Source: Trichococcus alkaliphilus
GTDB lineage: Bacteria > Bacillota > Bacilli > Lactobacillales > Aerococcaceae
Length of the DNA stretch: 64,000 bases
Direction: 5' to 3'
Assembly: GCF_003008695.1 (NCBI RefSeq)
Contig: NZ_PXZT01000013.1
Coordinates: 28,736 to 92,735, forward strand
The notes under the pieces are model-generated. The model ran no database searches and was not told where the DNA came from. It worked only from the letters and a program-made list of their open reading frames with translations. This document shows, piece by piece, positions 43,296-52,267 of the stretch (position 1 is the stretch's first letter; every line of letters starts with the position of its first letter). The translations under genes were made by a program, and so were the position numbers.

Positions 43296-43538
43296 TTGTG
43301 GCCTCCCTTAGGTATCAATCGGTCGTTGTTTTGCATAAAGCCTATTATATATCATCTTATCGCCAGCTACTAGTTTACTTGGAAATCATGTAAAGCAAGA
43401 ACCGTGTTGTTTGTTTTTAAATTTATTAAGAAGGCACTACGAATAATAACAATAATCTAATATTTTTATATTCTTACATGAAGAAAGTATGGTACGATTG
43501 TCATTAGAATGTAAACGTTTGCCGAGGGGTGATGATTT

Positions 43539-46301
43539 TTGCAGAGGATTGAAAAAGTGCTTGAGGCATTGGGCATGCTTTACGAGGAGAAGAAGCAAGG
43601 CATAACGGCCGAGGAAATCGCCTATAGATTGAAAAGCGACAGAAGCAATATTTCGCGTGATCTGAATCAGCTGTATAAAGAAAAACGCTGCTACAAAGAA
43701 AAAACAAGACCGGTACGTTTTTTCCCGTGCGCACGCAAGGTGCCTCAACAGGTTGTGGCACCGAAGGAAATGCCTAAAATCGTGGACATGGATAATTTCC
43801 TGAAGAAGAATCCCAGTCTTTTCCATCAGATCGAGCAAGGTAAGGCTGCCATCCTGTATCCAGGGGACGGGATGCACATGCTTGTGTTGGGCGAGACCGG
43901 CGTCGGCAAGTCGTTGTTTGCCGATTTGCTGCACAAATACGGCATCCAATCGGGGAAACTGGCGGAATCTTCCCCTTTCATCCAGTTCAATTGCGCCGAT
44001 TATGCCCATAATCCGCAGCTGTTGATGAGCCAGCTTTTTGGTCATGCAAAAGGGGCTTATACAGGGGCGGAAACAAATAAGATAGGGCTTCTCGAGAAGG
44101 CGAACGGTGGCATCCTTTTTCTGGATGAAATCCATCGGTTGCCGATCGAAGGGCAGGAGATGCTGTTCACCTACATCGACCGCGGTGTTTTCCGGCCGCT
44201 CGGCGAATCCGAAAAGGATCACCATGCCAATGTCCTGATCATCGGAGCGACGACCGAAAAAAAGGACACGCTTCTGAAGACGTTCATCCGCAGGCTGCCG
44301 ATCATCATCGATCTGCCGAGTTTGAGGGAAAGGTCGATCGAGGAACGCCATCAGCTGTTCGATGCGTTCGTTCAGCAGGAAGTCGATCAATTGGGAGTGC
44401 CGATGTATTTCAGCAAGAATGCGCTGAAAGCTTTTCTGCATTACAAATGCGAAATGAACATCGGGCAATTCAAAGCGGATATCCGGATCGCTTTCGCGAA
44501 AAGCTATGCCCGTTTCTTGGCAGTCAAAGAGAATTTTCTGAAAGTCAGCAGCAAAGATCTGCCGGATTATATCCGGGCGGGTCTGCTCAGCAATGCGGAC
44601 CACCGTCAGATGTGGTCAAAATACGAGGGGACGAACCGACAGGCAATCCAATATCTGCCCTCCAACGCTACCGTTACGGAAGTCAGCGTGCCGAGCGAAA
44701 GCACCATCTACCGGGAAATGAACACACGCTATCGGGAATTGGAGCAGAAAAAAGCCAGCGCGGAAGAGATCCAAAAAGCGATGGAGCACGATCTGAAAAC
44801 CTATTTTAAATTGACCGGAGAAAAGGAACAACTTTTTTGCAACAAAGAAAACCTGATTGCGCTTGTGCCGGAGAACATCATCAAGGAATTGGAAAAAATC
44901 CTCCGCCACGTCACGATCAAGACCGGCAAGGTGATGAGCGACAAGGTGTTCCAGATGATGGCGATCCATATCTACAACCTTGTGAAGCGAAGCCAACAGG
45001 ATCATGTGCTGAAGAACGACATGCATGAAGCGATCATCGACAAGTATCCTGAGATGTACGGCGTCGCGAAGGAGTGCATGACGATTTTGGAAGCGGATCT
45101 GGGCATCCATATCCCTGAAGAAGAGGCGAGTTACTTCATCATGTTCCTGACGCACGATGAAATGGATGCGATCGAAAGATTGGCGAAAGTGCAGGTCATC
45201 GTGATCGCGCACGGATCGGGGATTGCGTCGGCGCTTTGCGACACGGCCAACCAACTCCTGAACCACGAGGGGGCCATCGGAATCAATGCGCGCTTGGATG
45301 AAGAGCCCCAGCAAGTGTTCGAAAGGCTGGTCCGCTACATCAAAAACCATCAGATCACGGATGATATCCTACTGCTGGTGGACATGGGCAGCCTGACGAC
45401 TTTTGCGGGGGAATTGGAGAAACTGTTCCCTCTGAAGGCCGAGTCCATCCCATTGGTGAGCACGATGCACGTCCTCGAAGCAAGCAGAAAAGCGATGATC
45501 GGCTGCAGTCTGCGTGAAGTCTACTTCGAAACACTGAAAGTGAACGACTATATGAGCATCTATCAGGACAGGAAAGCAGTGGAGCAGGTGCAACAGCCCA
45601 AAGTGCGGCCACAAGCCAGCGATTCGTTCCACTTCAGGCCGTTGGCGATCATTTCGATCTGCCTGACCGGCGAGGGGACGGCCGTAACGATCCGTGACAT
45701 CATCCGCAAGGAGCTTACCTTCGACGAGAAGGCGATCACGATCGTACCGATCAATCTGGTCGGCAAGGAGAGCATCTATGCACGCCTGCAGGAATTGACG
45801 AAGGAATACGAAATCATCTGTGTCATCAGCACTTTCGCGATCAAAACGGAGTTTCCGACTTTCGAGCTGTACACGGTCATGAACCGGGCGGGACTGCAGC
45901 GCATCCAGGACTGCATCGACGAAATCGATACCTATCGATCGATAAAGGAAACGATCCTGAAGTATTACGACATGCCTGAAATAGAGGAGCTGCTGTCCAG
46001 TATTTATCGCTTCAACGATGAAGTGAACGAAATGATGAGCCCTTCCCTGTTCGTGAGCGATAAGATCGGCCTGTCTTTCCATATCATCGGCATGCTGCGG
46101 AAAATCAAGCGCAAGGAACAGATTCCGCATTTTGAAAAAGGCATGGTTTCCTTTCCTCAGGACAAATATATCGTGCCGAAAATCAAGAATCTTTTCGTTG
46201 ATTATTTTCGGGAACATCTAGAAACAATCAACGAAGACATGTTGAACCATGTCGCCTATGCTTATCTGGCCCGAAGTGTGTCCTATATAGCGAATGGCTG
46301 A
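43539..46301 (+). CDS. Sigma-54 activator of LevR type with PTS regulation domains
   Basis: 920-residue transcriptional activator for the downstream PTS operon. Order: N-terminal helix-turn-helix (about 1-60, GITAEEIAYRLKSDRSNISRDL), AAA+ sigma-54 domain with Walker A GETGVGKS (118-125) and GAYTGA near 172 (GAFTGA variant that contacts sigma-54), PRD1 (about 425-540), EIIA-mannose-like domain with VIAHGSGIAS (His near 558), an EIIB-like segment (about 700-785, ISICLTGEG) and PRD2 (about 805-917). HPr and PTS components should phosphorylate the PRD/EIIA histidines. TTG start, 8 nt after GGGGTG. Confidence 0.93.
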   Translation: MQRIEKVLEALGMLYEEKKQGITAEEIAYRLKSDRSNISRDLNQLYKEKRCYKEKTRPVRFFPCARKVPQQVVAPKEMPKIVDMDNFLKKNPSLFHQIEQGKAAILYPGDGMHMLVLGETGVGKSLFADLLHKYGIQSGKLAESSPFIQFNCADYAHNPQLLMSQLFGHAKGAYTGAETNKIGLLEKANGGILFLDEIHRLPIEGQEMLFTYIDRGVFRPLGESEKDHHANVLIIGATTEKKDTLLKTFIRRLPIIIDLPSLRERSIEERHQLFDAFVQQEVDQLGVPMYFSKNALKAFLHYKCEMNIGQFKADIRIAFAKSYARFLAVKENFLKVSSKDLPDYIRAGLLSNADHRQMWSKYEGTNRQAIQYLPSNATVTEVSVPSESTIYREMNTRYRELEQKKASAEEIQKAMEHDLKTYFKLTGEKEQLFCNKENLIALVPENIIKELEKILRHVTIKTGKVMSDKVFQMMAIHIYNLVKRSQQDHVLKNDMHEAIIDKYPEMYGVAKECMTILEADLGIHIPEEEASYFIMFLTHDEMDAIERLAKVQVIVIAHGSGIASALCDTANQLLNHEGAIGINARLDEEPQQVFERLVRYIKNHQITDDILLLVDMGSLTTFAGELEKLFPLKAESIPLVSTMHVLEASRKAMIGCSLREVYFETLKVNDYMSIYQDRKAVEQVQQPKVRPQASDSFHFRPLAIISICLTGEGTAVTIRDIIRKELTFDEKAITIVPINLVGKESIYARLQELTKEYEIICVISTFAIKTEFPTFELYTVMNRAGLQRIQDCIDEIDTYRSIKETILKYYDMPEIEELLSSIYRFNDEVNEMMSPSLFVSDKIGLSFHIIGMLRKIKRKEQIPHFEKGMVSFPQDKYIVPKIKNLFVDYFREHLETINEDMLNHVAYAYLARSVSYIANG

Positions 46302-46324
46302 CACACAACAGCATAACTTCAAAA

Positions 46325-46358
46325 AATCTGTGTCGTTTTGGCGACACAGATTTTTTTG
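46325..46358 (+). terminator. Terminator after the LevR-like gene
   Basis: AATCTGTGTCG/CGACACAGATT, 6-nt loop, seven T. A CGCGC/GCGCG hairpin (46362-46375) follows. Confidence 0.85.
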
Positions 46359-46387
46359 TTGCGCGCTGCGGCGCGTTTCATGTGTGT

Positions 46388-46403
46388 TGGCACGATTTTT
46401 GCA
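46388..46403 (+). promoter_or_regulatory. Sigma-54 promoter of the PTS operon
   Basis: TGGCACGATTTTTGCA matches the -24/-12 consensus TGGCAC-N5-TTGCA at every fixed position. It lies 40 nt before the IIA start and needs an activator such as the neighbouring LevR-like protein. Activator sites are not certain; inverted ACACACAAC (46302) and GTGTGTTGG (46382) are candidates. Confidence 0.92.
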
Positions 46404-46442
46404 TATCTATAAATGAAAGGATAAAGGACAGGAGGGATTCAT

Positions 46443-46790
46443 TTGGAAGACGAGGAGAAAATCATCATGCAACTGATCATCCATGGGGGAGATGCCCGCG
46501 CGTACAGCATGAAGGCCATCCAGGCTGCCGAAAAAGGCGAGTTCATGGAAGCCGACAAACTGATGGGGGAGGCAAGGACTTCCTTGAACAAGGCGCATGA
46601 TCTGCAGACTACGATCATCCAAGAAGAAATCAGAGGCAAACCGACCAACACTACGCTTCTGATGGTCCACGCACAGGATCATGTGATGAATGCCATGACC
46701 GTCAGGGATCTGGCACAGCACCTGATCCAATTGAGGGAAGAAGTCCATACGTTCCATACACAAAAAGTGAGCCAGGAGGAGATTGCATGA
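46443..46790 (+). CDS. PTS lactose/cellobiose-type enzyme IIA
   Basis: 115 residues, helical trimer-forming IIA. MQLIIHGGDARAYSMKAIQAAEKG opening and LLMVHAQDHVMNAM with the phosphorylated His probably His76. Passes phosphate from HPr to IIB. TTG start after AGGAGGG. Its end overlaps the IIB start by 4 nt. Confidence 0.95.
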   Translation: MEDEEKIIMQLIIHGGDARAYSMKAIQAAEKGEFMEADKLMGEARTSLNKAHDLQTTIIQEEIRGKPTNTTLLMVHAQDHVMNAMTVRDLAQHLIQLREEVHTFHTQKVSQEEIA

Positions 46791-47095
46791 CACTATCGAT
46801 TATGTTGGCCTGTGCGGGAGGTTTCTCGACCAGCATGTTGGTCGAACGGATGAAGGATGCGGCAAAAGAAAGAGGGATGGAGGTCACTATCGATGCCACG
46901 GCGGAAGGGAAAGTGGATAAGCTGATCCAGCATATCGATATTCTCCTGCTGGGCCCGCAAGTCGGTTATATGGAAGAGAGCTTCAAAAAGAAATACAGTG
47001 GCCATCCGGTCGTAATCGCAACGATTCCTTCAATGGATTATGGCATGATGAACGGCAAAAAAGTATTGGCGGATGCTTTGAATTTATTAAATTAA
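46787..47095 (+). CDS. PTS lactose/cellobiose-type enzyme IIB
   Basis: 102 residues. MTLSIMLACAGGFSTSMLVERM carries the phosphorylated Cys9 in a P-loop. Short, separate IIB as in cellobiose systems. RBS AGGAGG within the IIA end; ATGA-type coupling. Confidence 0.95.
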   Translation: MTLSIMLACAGGFSTSMLVERMKDAAKERGMEVTIDATAEGKVDKLIQHIDILLLGPQVGYMEESFKKKYSGHPVVIATIPSMDYGMMNGKKVLADALNLLN

Positions 47096-47111
47096 TAGGG
47101 GGCTGAAAAGA

Positions 47112-48416
47112 ATGGCTGATTTTTCAAATGTGCAAATGAGTTTACAACGTGGTGCGGGTGCGATCCAAAACAACAAATATATCAGTGCCATCACGAATGG
47201 TCTGATGTCAGCAATGCCGATCACGATTGTGGGTGCCTTGGGGAGTCTGGTGAACAGTTTCCCAGTTCAGGGGTATCAGGATTTTTTGGTCAACACCGGA
47301 TTGAAAACGATTACGGTCATTCCTTCCGAAATCACCACGAACCTTTTGGCCATCTATGTTGTTTACTTGATCGCGGCCAAGTTTGCGGAGTCCTATGACA
47401 TCGACGGGACGCCGGCAGGGATCCTTGCCTTGATGAGCTTTTTGATCGTTACACCCTTCAATTACACAGAAACAAACACATTAGCCTCGCTGCCCGCTAC
47501 ATGGATGGGCGCACCGGGACTGTTTACAGCATTTCTTGTCGCGTTATTGTCCGCGAAAGTTTATACCATTTTTAAAATTAAAGGTTGGGTCATCAAGATG
47601 CCTGATGGCGTACCGCCGACAGTATCCAAATCATTCTCCGGTTTGGTGCCTGGTCTGGTCCTTGCCGTCCTCGCAATGGTCATCCGCTATGTGATGACGT
47701 TGACTGCTTTTGGTGATATCCACTCGTTCATCTTTTCAGTAGTGGCTGCACCATTGACCAAACTGGGCGGAAGCTTCACCGCACTGTTGGTCGCGATGTT
47801 CGCTGCACAAATCTTGTGGTTGGTCGGTGTGCACGGCGCGATGGTCGTCTACAGTGTATTCATGCCGATCTGGACACCGCTGGGTACCGAAAACTTGGCA
47901 GCGTATAACGCTGGTCTGGAAATCCCGAATATCGTTTCCGGAAGCATGTTCGGGATGGTCGTATTCATGGGTTCAGGCGCTACCTTAGGTTTGGCGATGG
48001 CGATGCTGCGGGCAAAATCGGAGCAATACCGTGTTCTCGGCAAATTGAGTTTGATACCGAACATCTGCGGCATCAATGAACCGATCATCTTCGGGATGCC
48101 GATCATCATGAACTTCACTTTGGCTATCCCATTCATCCTGGTGCCTTTGATCATCGCCGTTACCTCTTATCTGGGCATGCTGACAGGCATCCTGCCTTAC
48201 CTGCCGGGTATCGCGGTACCGCTGGGTGTTCCGGTCATCATCAACGGATTGATGGCAGGCGGCTGGAGATGGGCTATCTATCAAGCACTTATGATCGCTG
48301 TGAGCTATTTCGTCTATCTGCCTTTCTTCAAGGTCATGGATAAAGCCGCTTATAAGCAAGAAGTGGAAGCGCAGCAGCAAGCGGAAGCAACTGAATTGGA
48401 CAATGCATTAGTTTAA
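47112..48416 (+). CDS. PTS lactose/cellobiose-type enzyme IIC
   Basis: 434-residue permease, about ten membrane helices. GINEPIIFGMPIIMN near residue 320 is the conserved cytosolic loop that binds sugar in the cellobiose-type IIC family. Imports a beta-glucoside or related disaccharide; the exact sugar cannot be told. Immediately followed by a GH1 remnant. Confidence 0.95.
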   Translation: MADFSNVQMSLQRGAGAIQNNKYISAITNGLMSAMPITIVGALGSLVNSFPVQGYQDFLVNTGLKTITVIPSEITTNLLAIYVVYLIAAKFAESYDIDGTPAGILALMSFLIVTPFNYTETNTLASLPATWMGAPGLFTAFLVALLSAKVYTIFKIKGWVIKMPDGVPPTVSKSFSGLVPGLVLAVLAMVIRYVMTLTAFGDIHSFIFSVVAAPLTKLGGSFTALLVAMFAAQILWLVGVHGAMVVYSVFMPIWTPLGTENLAAYNAGLEIPNIVSGSMFGMVVFMGSGATLGLAMAMLRAKSEQYRVLGKLSLIPNICGINEPIIFGMPIIMNFTLAIPFILVPLIIAVTSYLGMLTGILPYLPGIAVPLGVPVIINGLMAGGWRWAIYQALMIAVSYFVYLPFFKVMDKAAYKQEVEAQQQAEATELDNALV

Positions 48417-48427
48417 TATATGGCAAA

Positions 48428-48559
48428 ATGTCCAAACGCTACGGCTTCATCTACGTCGAGCAGGATGATGAAGGCAAAGGCAGCCTGAAACGCAGCAAAA
48501 AAGATTCGTTCCACTGGCATAAGAAGGTCATCGCTTCAAACGGGGCCGATCTGGACTGA
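48428..48559 (+). pseudogene. C-terminal remnant of a GH1 6-phospho-beta-glucosidase
   Basis: 43 codons reading MSKRYGFIYVEQDDEGKGSL, then a lysine-rich stretch, SFHWHKKVIASNG and a stop. This is the conserved C-terminus of family GH1 phospho-glucosidases. Everything upstream, including both catalytic glutamates, is missing; the join lies only about 10 nt after the IIC stop. Most likely an in-place deletion removed the hydrolase of this PTS operon. There is no RBS, so expression is unlikely. Confidence 0.8.
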
Positions 48560-48633
48560 ATGTCCGGAACGAACGCACTATTTTCTGTAAGTCTTCAATG
48601 AAAAAACATAAATAGACCGGGAGGAAAGAGAAT

Positions 48634-49959
48634 ATGATGGGTAGAGTAAAGAGAATGGCTAGAGTAACGGCATTGAGCGCAGTGGTTTTGGGAGGATTGT
48701 TCGCAACGGCTGATCAGGTTTCAGCCAAAGAGTTGAAGACACAGCCTTCGTCCTATGAAACGGTCATCGAAGTGAAGGATTGGGGCGCAACCGTGACGAA
48801 GATCATCGTGGACTTGGGCAGACCGGTTCCGCAAGGCTCCGTGACGACTGATACGTTCAGCGTCAATGTCTCAAGAAGCGACAGCCGTTTGACTCCGTCT
48901 TTGCTGGGGGCGGGCATCGTGAATGTCACTAACGCATACGTGGCCGACAAAGACGGCAATGCGGCCGTACAGACAGGCCAATATGCGGTGCTGGAAATGG
49001 AATACGGTCCGACTTTGGCCTTGAGCTCTGCTTTGAACTATCAAGTCGCTACCGGTCGCAATGATTGGACGACGAACGCCTACACCATCACGCAGCAGAC
49101 GGCGATCGAAACGCCGGCTGGCTCCGTATCCGGTCTGGTCGTCACCGAATTTGCCGGAACAACTAAGGAAATCATCGAAGACTTCGAAACCGGCGCATCG
49201 ACCTTTAATGATGTTACCTTGACTTACGCTGATTACAGCCCAGCTCAGGACAACCAGGAAAATCCATTGATCATCTGGCTTCATGGGGGCGGTGAAGGCG
49301 GAACGGATCCGACGATTCCTTTAGCTGCCAACAAAGCGACTGCCTTGGCTACGGATGAGATCCAGTCTTACTTTGATGGGGCTTACGTCTTGGCTCCGCA
49401 GACTCCCACCTATTGGATGGACGGTATCGGCGGAAGAGCAGATGGTTCTTCCAAATACGAAGATGCTTTGATGGCGCTGATTGAAGAGTACGTCGCCAAT
49501 AATCCGGATGTCGATACGGATCGGATCTACATCGGCGGACCGTCAAACGGCGGCTACATGACGATGCTGATGGTGCGGGATAATCCTGGCTACTTCGCTG
49601 CCGCATTCCCAGTCTGCGAAGGCTTGAATGATTCGCTGATTGAGGATGCGGACATCGAGAATCTGGCGCAGACTCCAATCTGGTTCACTGCCGCTGCAAA
49701 CGACATGGTGCTGCCTCCAGTAATCAATACGCTGCCTACCTATGACCGCTTGGTGGCTACTGGTGCAGATGTGTACTTAACCTTGTTTGATAATGTCGTG
49801 GACACTTCCGGTCTCTACACGAATGCGGACGGTACGCCTTACCAATACAATGGGCACTTCTCTTGGGTGTATGTCCACAACAATGAAGTAACGACAGAGA
49901 TTAACGGAGAAACGATCACTTTGATGCAATGGTTGTCCGAGCAGTCCTTGAACGACTGA
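48634..49959 (+). CDS. Secreted esterase with N-terminal Ig-like domain
   Basis: 441 residues. Signal peptide at 1-31 (MARVTALSAVVLGGLFATADQVSA). An Ig-like domain (about 35-150) precedes an alpha/beta hydrolase: oxyanion region IIWLHGGGEGG near 210, nucleophile Ser in GGPSNGGYMT near 304, an Asp region AANDMVLPP near 350 and a His in NGHFSWVY near 410. Resembles EstA-type or feruloyl/polysaccharide esterases. It could deacylate plant glycans, fitting the PTS next door, but this is inference. RBS GGGAGGAAAG; own terminator. Confidence 0.85.
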   Translation: MMGRVKRMARVTALSAVVLGGLFATADQVSAKELKTQPSSYETVIEVKDWGATVTKIIVDLGRPVPQGSVTTDTFSVNVSRSDSRLTPSLLGAGIVNVTNAYVADKDGNAAVQTGQYAVLEMEYGPTLALSSALNYQVATGRNDWTTNAYTITQQTAIETPAGSVSGLVVTEFAGTTKEIIEDFETGASTFNDVTLTYADYSPAQDNQENPLIIWLHGGGEGGTDPTIPLAANKATALATDEIQSYFDGAYVLAPQTPTYWMDGIGGRADGSSKYEDALMALIEEYVANNPDVDTDRIYIGGPSNGGYMTMLMVRDNPGYFAAAFPVCEGLNDSLIEDADIENLAQTPIWFTAAANDMVLPPVINTLPTYDRLVATGADVYLTLFDNVVDTSGLYTNADGTPYQYNGHFSWVYVHNNEVTTEINGETITLMQWLSEQSLND

Positions 49960-49986
49960 TCTGCTTGCCGCAACCATGATAAAATG

Positions 49987-50036
49987 AACAGCCTCCGGAA
50001 GACCGCAACATGCGGATTTTCCGGAGGCTGTTTTTG
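49987..50036 (+). terminator. Terminator after the esterase gene
   Basis: AACAGCCTCCGGAA/TTCCGGAGGCTGTT stem with an inner CCGCA/TGCGG hairpin, then T-run. Confidence 0.85.
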
Positions 50037-50129
50037 TGTCGTTCCGATGAGGCAATTAGTTTTTATCAAAAAGTACAAAAATATCGGGACGTTTGTTGTA
50101 TGATGGTAAAAAATAGGGGAGGGATTGTG

Positions 50130-50309
50130 ATGGTTGAACTGGATCGATTGGTCAAACTGCTCGTGGAGAAGATGCTGCGTTCGTCCAAAAAACCGGAACA
50201 AAACGATAACGGAATCGATGAGGAAAAAGCAGAAGAGCATAAACCCCAAGAGCGTGTTTCGGAGGAAACTGCTAAAGACAAAACGGACGAAAAAATGTCT
50301 GAAGGATGA
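50130..50309 (+). CDS. Small hypothetical protein
   Basis: 59 residues: a short amphipathic start MVELDRLVKLLVEKMLRSSKK, then a very charged, probably disordered tail (Glu/Lys/Asp-rich). RBS GGGAGGGA 5-9 nt upstream and a -10-like TATGAT near 50098 support expression. No family recognised. Its stop lies next to a terminator shared with the convergent gene. Confidence 0.55.
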   Translation: MVELDRLVKLLVEKMLRSSKKPEQNDNGIDEEKAEEHKPQERVSEETAKDKTDEKMSEG

Positions 50310-50323
50310 TTTCCTTCAGACAT
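50295..50323. terminator. Bidirectional terminator overlapping two gene ends
   Basis: Perfect 11-bp stem ATGTCTGAAGG/CCTTCAGACAT with a 7-nt loop. The left arm is the end of the 59-residue gene and its loop holds that stop; the right arm holds the last codons of the convergent gene. Confidence 0.75.
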
Positions 50324-50624
50324 ATTGGAGCAGTTCATCATAATAAAGCTTCGTGATTAATTCCCGATCGGCGGTAGTGGGTTTGTCGATGTAGATGACG
50401 TATTCGGCATCCCAAGTATAGGCGGATGTGCCTTCCAAAAACGGATTTTCTACGGGCGTTTCGGTTTCCAATTCCGCGATGAGGACGGCGATGTAGTCTT
50501 CGCTTTCGGTTTCGTCATGGAAGTCGAAGTCGTCGCTTGTCTCGATGTAGAGTTTGTAGGCTTTGTTCGGGTGCTCGGCTTTGAATTTTTTGATGATCGC
50601 AATTTCTTTGTCCAGGTTTCTCAT
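50316..50624 (-). CDS. Hypothetical acidic protein
   Basis: 102 residues, acidic, cytosolic-looking, with aromatic-rich C-terminal part (YTWDAEYVIYIDKPTTADRELITKLYYDELL). RBS GGGGGC 7 nt before the ATG. No motif or family recognised. Convergent with the small upstream gene. Confidence 0.65.
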   Translation of the reverse strand: MRNLDKEIAIIKKFKAEHPNKAYKLYIETSDDFDFHDETESEDYIAVLIAELETETPVENPFLEGTSAYTWDAEYVIYIDKPTTADRELITKLYYDELLQYV

Positions 50625-50782
50625 GGTGCTTGCCCCCTTCGGAAATGGCTTTGGATCAAGTGTTTTCTATAGGTCTATCATAACATTCTACACCTGCATC
50701 TGCACTCAATAACCCGGCGATGGGGGACGGTTGCGGGCTCATATATTATGATGGGAATAATCAATTTTAAGGAGGGATCAGC

Positions 50783-51472
50783 ATGGAAATCGCAATTTTA
50801 CAGCACGTGGATTTTGAAGGGCCAGCGGAAATCGAGAATTGGTGCCGCCAAACCGGAAACGAATACAAGGTATACCGCCTATTTTTGGGGGAGTCTTTGC
50901 CGAAAGCGGATGAAACGGATTTCCTTGTGATATTGGGAGGTCCCATGAGCGTCCTGGATGAACTGCCATGGTTGGAGTGGGAGCGCCAGCTTATCCGCAC
51001 TTTAATTAGCCAGGGCAAGCCGGTCTTCGGTGTCTGTCTGGGCGGACAGCAGATCGCCAAAGCTTTGGGGGCTGATAATTTTCAGGGGGAATACCGGGAA
51101 GCGGGCTGGCTGCCAATCCGCACGATGGGGTCGAAAACTGTTGGCGCTCTGCCTGAAGAACTTGTCGTATTCCATTGGCACGGGGAGCAATTCGGCTTGC
51201 CCGAAGGGGCGGAGCGCCTGTTCGCAAGCGATATCTGTCCGAACCAGGGCTTTGTTTATAATGAAAATGTGATCGGCCTGCAATTCCATTTCGAATCCAC
51301 ACAGGAGAGCGTCGAAAGCATTCTCCAGAACGATGAGGCCTTCTTGGACGGAAGCACTTACACGCAGACGGCAGCAGAAATCCGGAGATATCCGATACCC
51401 GCGAGCAACCGGGAGCTGCTTTATCGGTTGTTGGGCCGGTTGAAGGCCACGGTACCGGATTGCACAGCATAA
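50783..51472 (+). CDS. Class I glutamine amidotransferase-like protein
   Basis: 229 residues. Nucleophile elbow PVFGVCLGGQ with Cys85 and LQFHFEST (His, Glu) near residue 170 complete the triad. Similar to stand-alone GMP-synthase-like glutaminases or gamma-glutamyl hydrolases; no synthetase partner is near, so the acceptor is unknown. RBS AAGGAGGGA. A 17-nt block (RBS to start codon) recurs before the next gene. Confidence 0.88.
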   Translation: MEIAILQHVDFEGPAEIENWCRQTGNEYKVYRLFLGESLPKADETDFLVILGGPMSVLDELPWLEWERQLIRTLISQGKPVFGVCLGGQQIAKALGADNFQGEYREAGWLPIRTMGSKTVGALPEELVVFHWHGEQFGLPEGAERLFASDICPNQGFVYNENVIGLQFHFESTQESVESILQNDEAFLDGSTYTQTAAEIRRYPIPASNRELLYRLLGRLKATVPDCTA

Positions 51473-51728
51473 ACAGGGCGGGAACCGGTCGTTCGTTCGT
51501 TCGTCAGGTGCCTCCTTGCGAACAGCCGAGGAATCCCCGTTGTGTTTGCTGATCACCAGCCGCGCTTTTGCGAACAGCAAACGAATCACGTTTATGTCTG
51601 CTGTTATGAAGCCAGTCTCTCACGAACAGTCGACGATCCGGACTTTCAGCTGCTTTTCAAGCTGTTGTTGGACCGGTTGAATTATAAAAATTCTACTATA
51701 ACTGCTTAAACCTGGAGGAGGGATCAGC
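51473..51728. pseudogene. Spacer with a possible decayed copy of the glutaminase 3' end
   Basis: 256 bp. At 51650-51680 a stretch resembles the glutaminase gene end at 51418-51446 (GCTGCTTT..GTTGTTGG.CCGGTTGAA), and the frame gives DDPDFQLLFKLLLDRLN then stop. The rest is unreadable. CGTTCGTTCGTTCGT occurs near 51490. Suggests an old tandem duplication. Confidence 0.3.
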
Positions 51729-52172
51729 ATGGATATTCGAATCGCAACAGAAGATGACCGACAGGCTATTCTTGCATGTGTGGAAGATGCTTATGGAATG
51801 TACATTGACAGAATTGGAAAAAAGCCCGCCCCCATGCTTGCGGATTATTCAGAACGCATTTCAAAAAGCCTTGTTTATGTAGCTACGGACAAGGAACAAA
51901 TACAAGGCCTCATCGTGCTGCTTTTGAAAGGGAACTACGTATTGATTGAAAATGTAGCAGTCTGCAACCTTTTCCAAGGACAAGGGATTGGCCGCGGCCT
52001 AATTGAATTTGCGTTTATGTCAGCTGAAGAGGCCGGTTTACAAGAAGTCCGTCTGTATACTAACGAGTTGATGAGTGAAAATCTTTTGTATTATGCCAAA
52101 TTCGGCTTTATCGAATTGAATCGCGTTACAGAAAATGGTTACAGGCGCGTATACATGTCAAAATCTTTGTGA
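51729..52172 (+). CDS. GNAT-family N-acetyltransferase
   Basis: 147 residues. The acetyl-CoA pyrophosphate loop is VCNLFQGQGIGRGLIEFA (about 78-95); LYTNELMSENLLYYAKFGFIEL follows as in RimI-like enzymes. Substrate unknown. RBS GGAGGAGGGA. Confidence 0.88.
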   Translation: MDIRIATEDDRQAILACVEDAYGMYIDRIGKKPAPMLADYSERISKSLVYVATDKEQIQGLIVLLLKGNYVLIENVAVCNLFQGQGIGRGLIEFAFMSAEEAGLQEVRLYTNELMSENLLYYAKFGFIELNRVTENGYRRVYMSKSL

Positions 52173-52211
52173 TCAGATGGCGTTATTCATTGTTAAAATA
52201 TAACCTAAAAT

Positions 52212-52256
52212 AAAAAGGCGACAGAACCCTCAAAAGAAGGATTCTGTCGCCTTTTT
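52212..52256. terminator. Bidirectional terminator between GNAT gene and rib operon
   Basis: AAAAAGGCGACAGAA/TTCTGTCGCCTTTTT, 15-bp perfect stem, loop 15 nt. Confidence 0.9.
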
Positions 52257-52267
52257 TCTGTGCTTGC

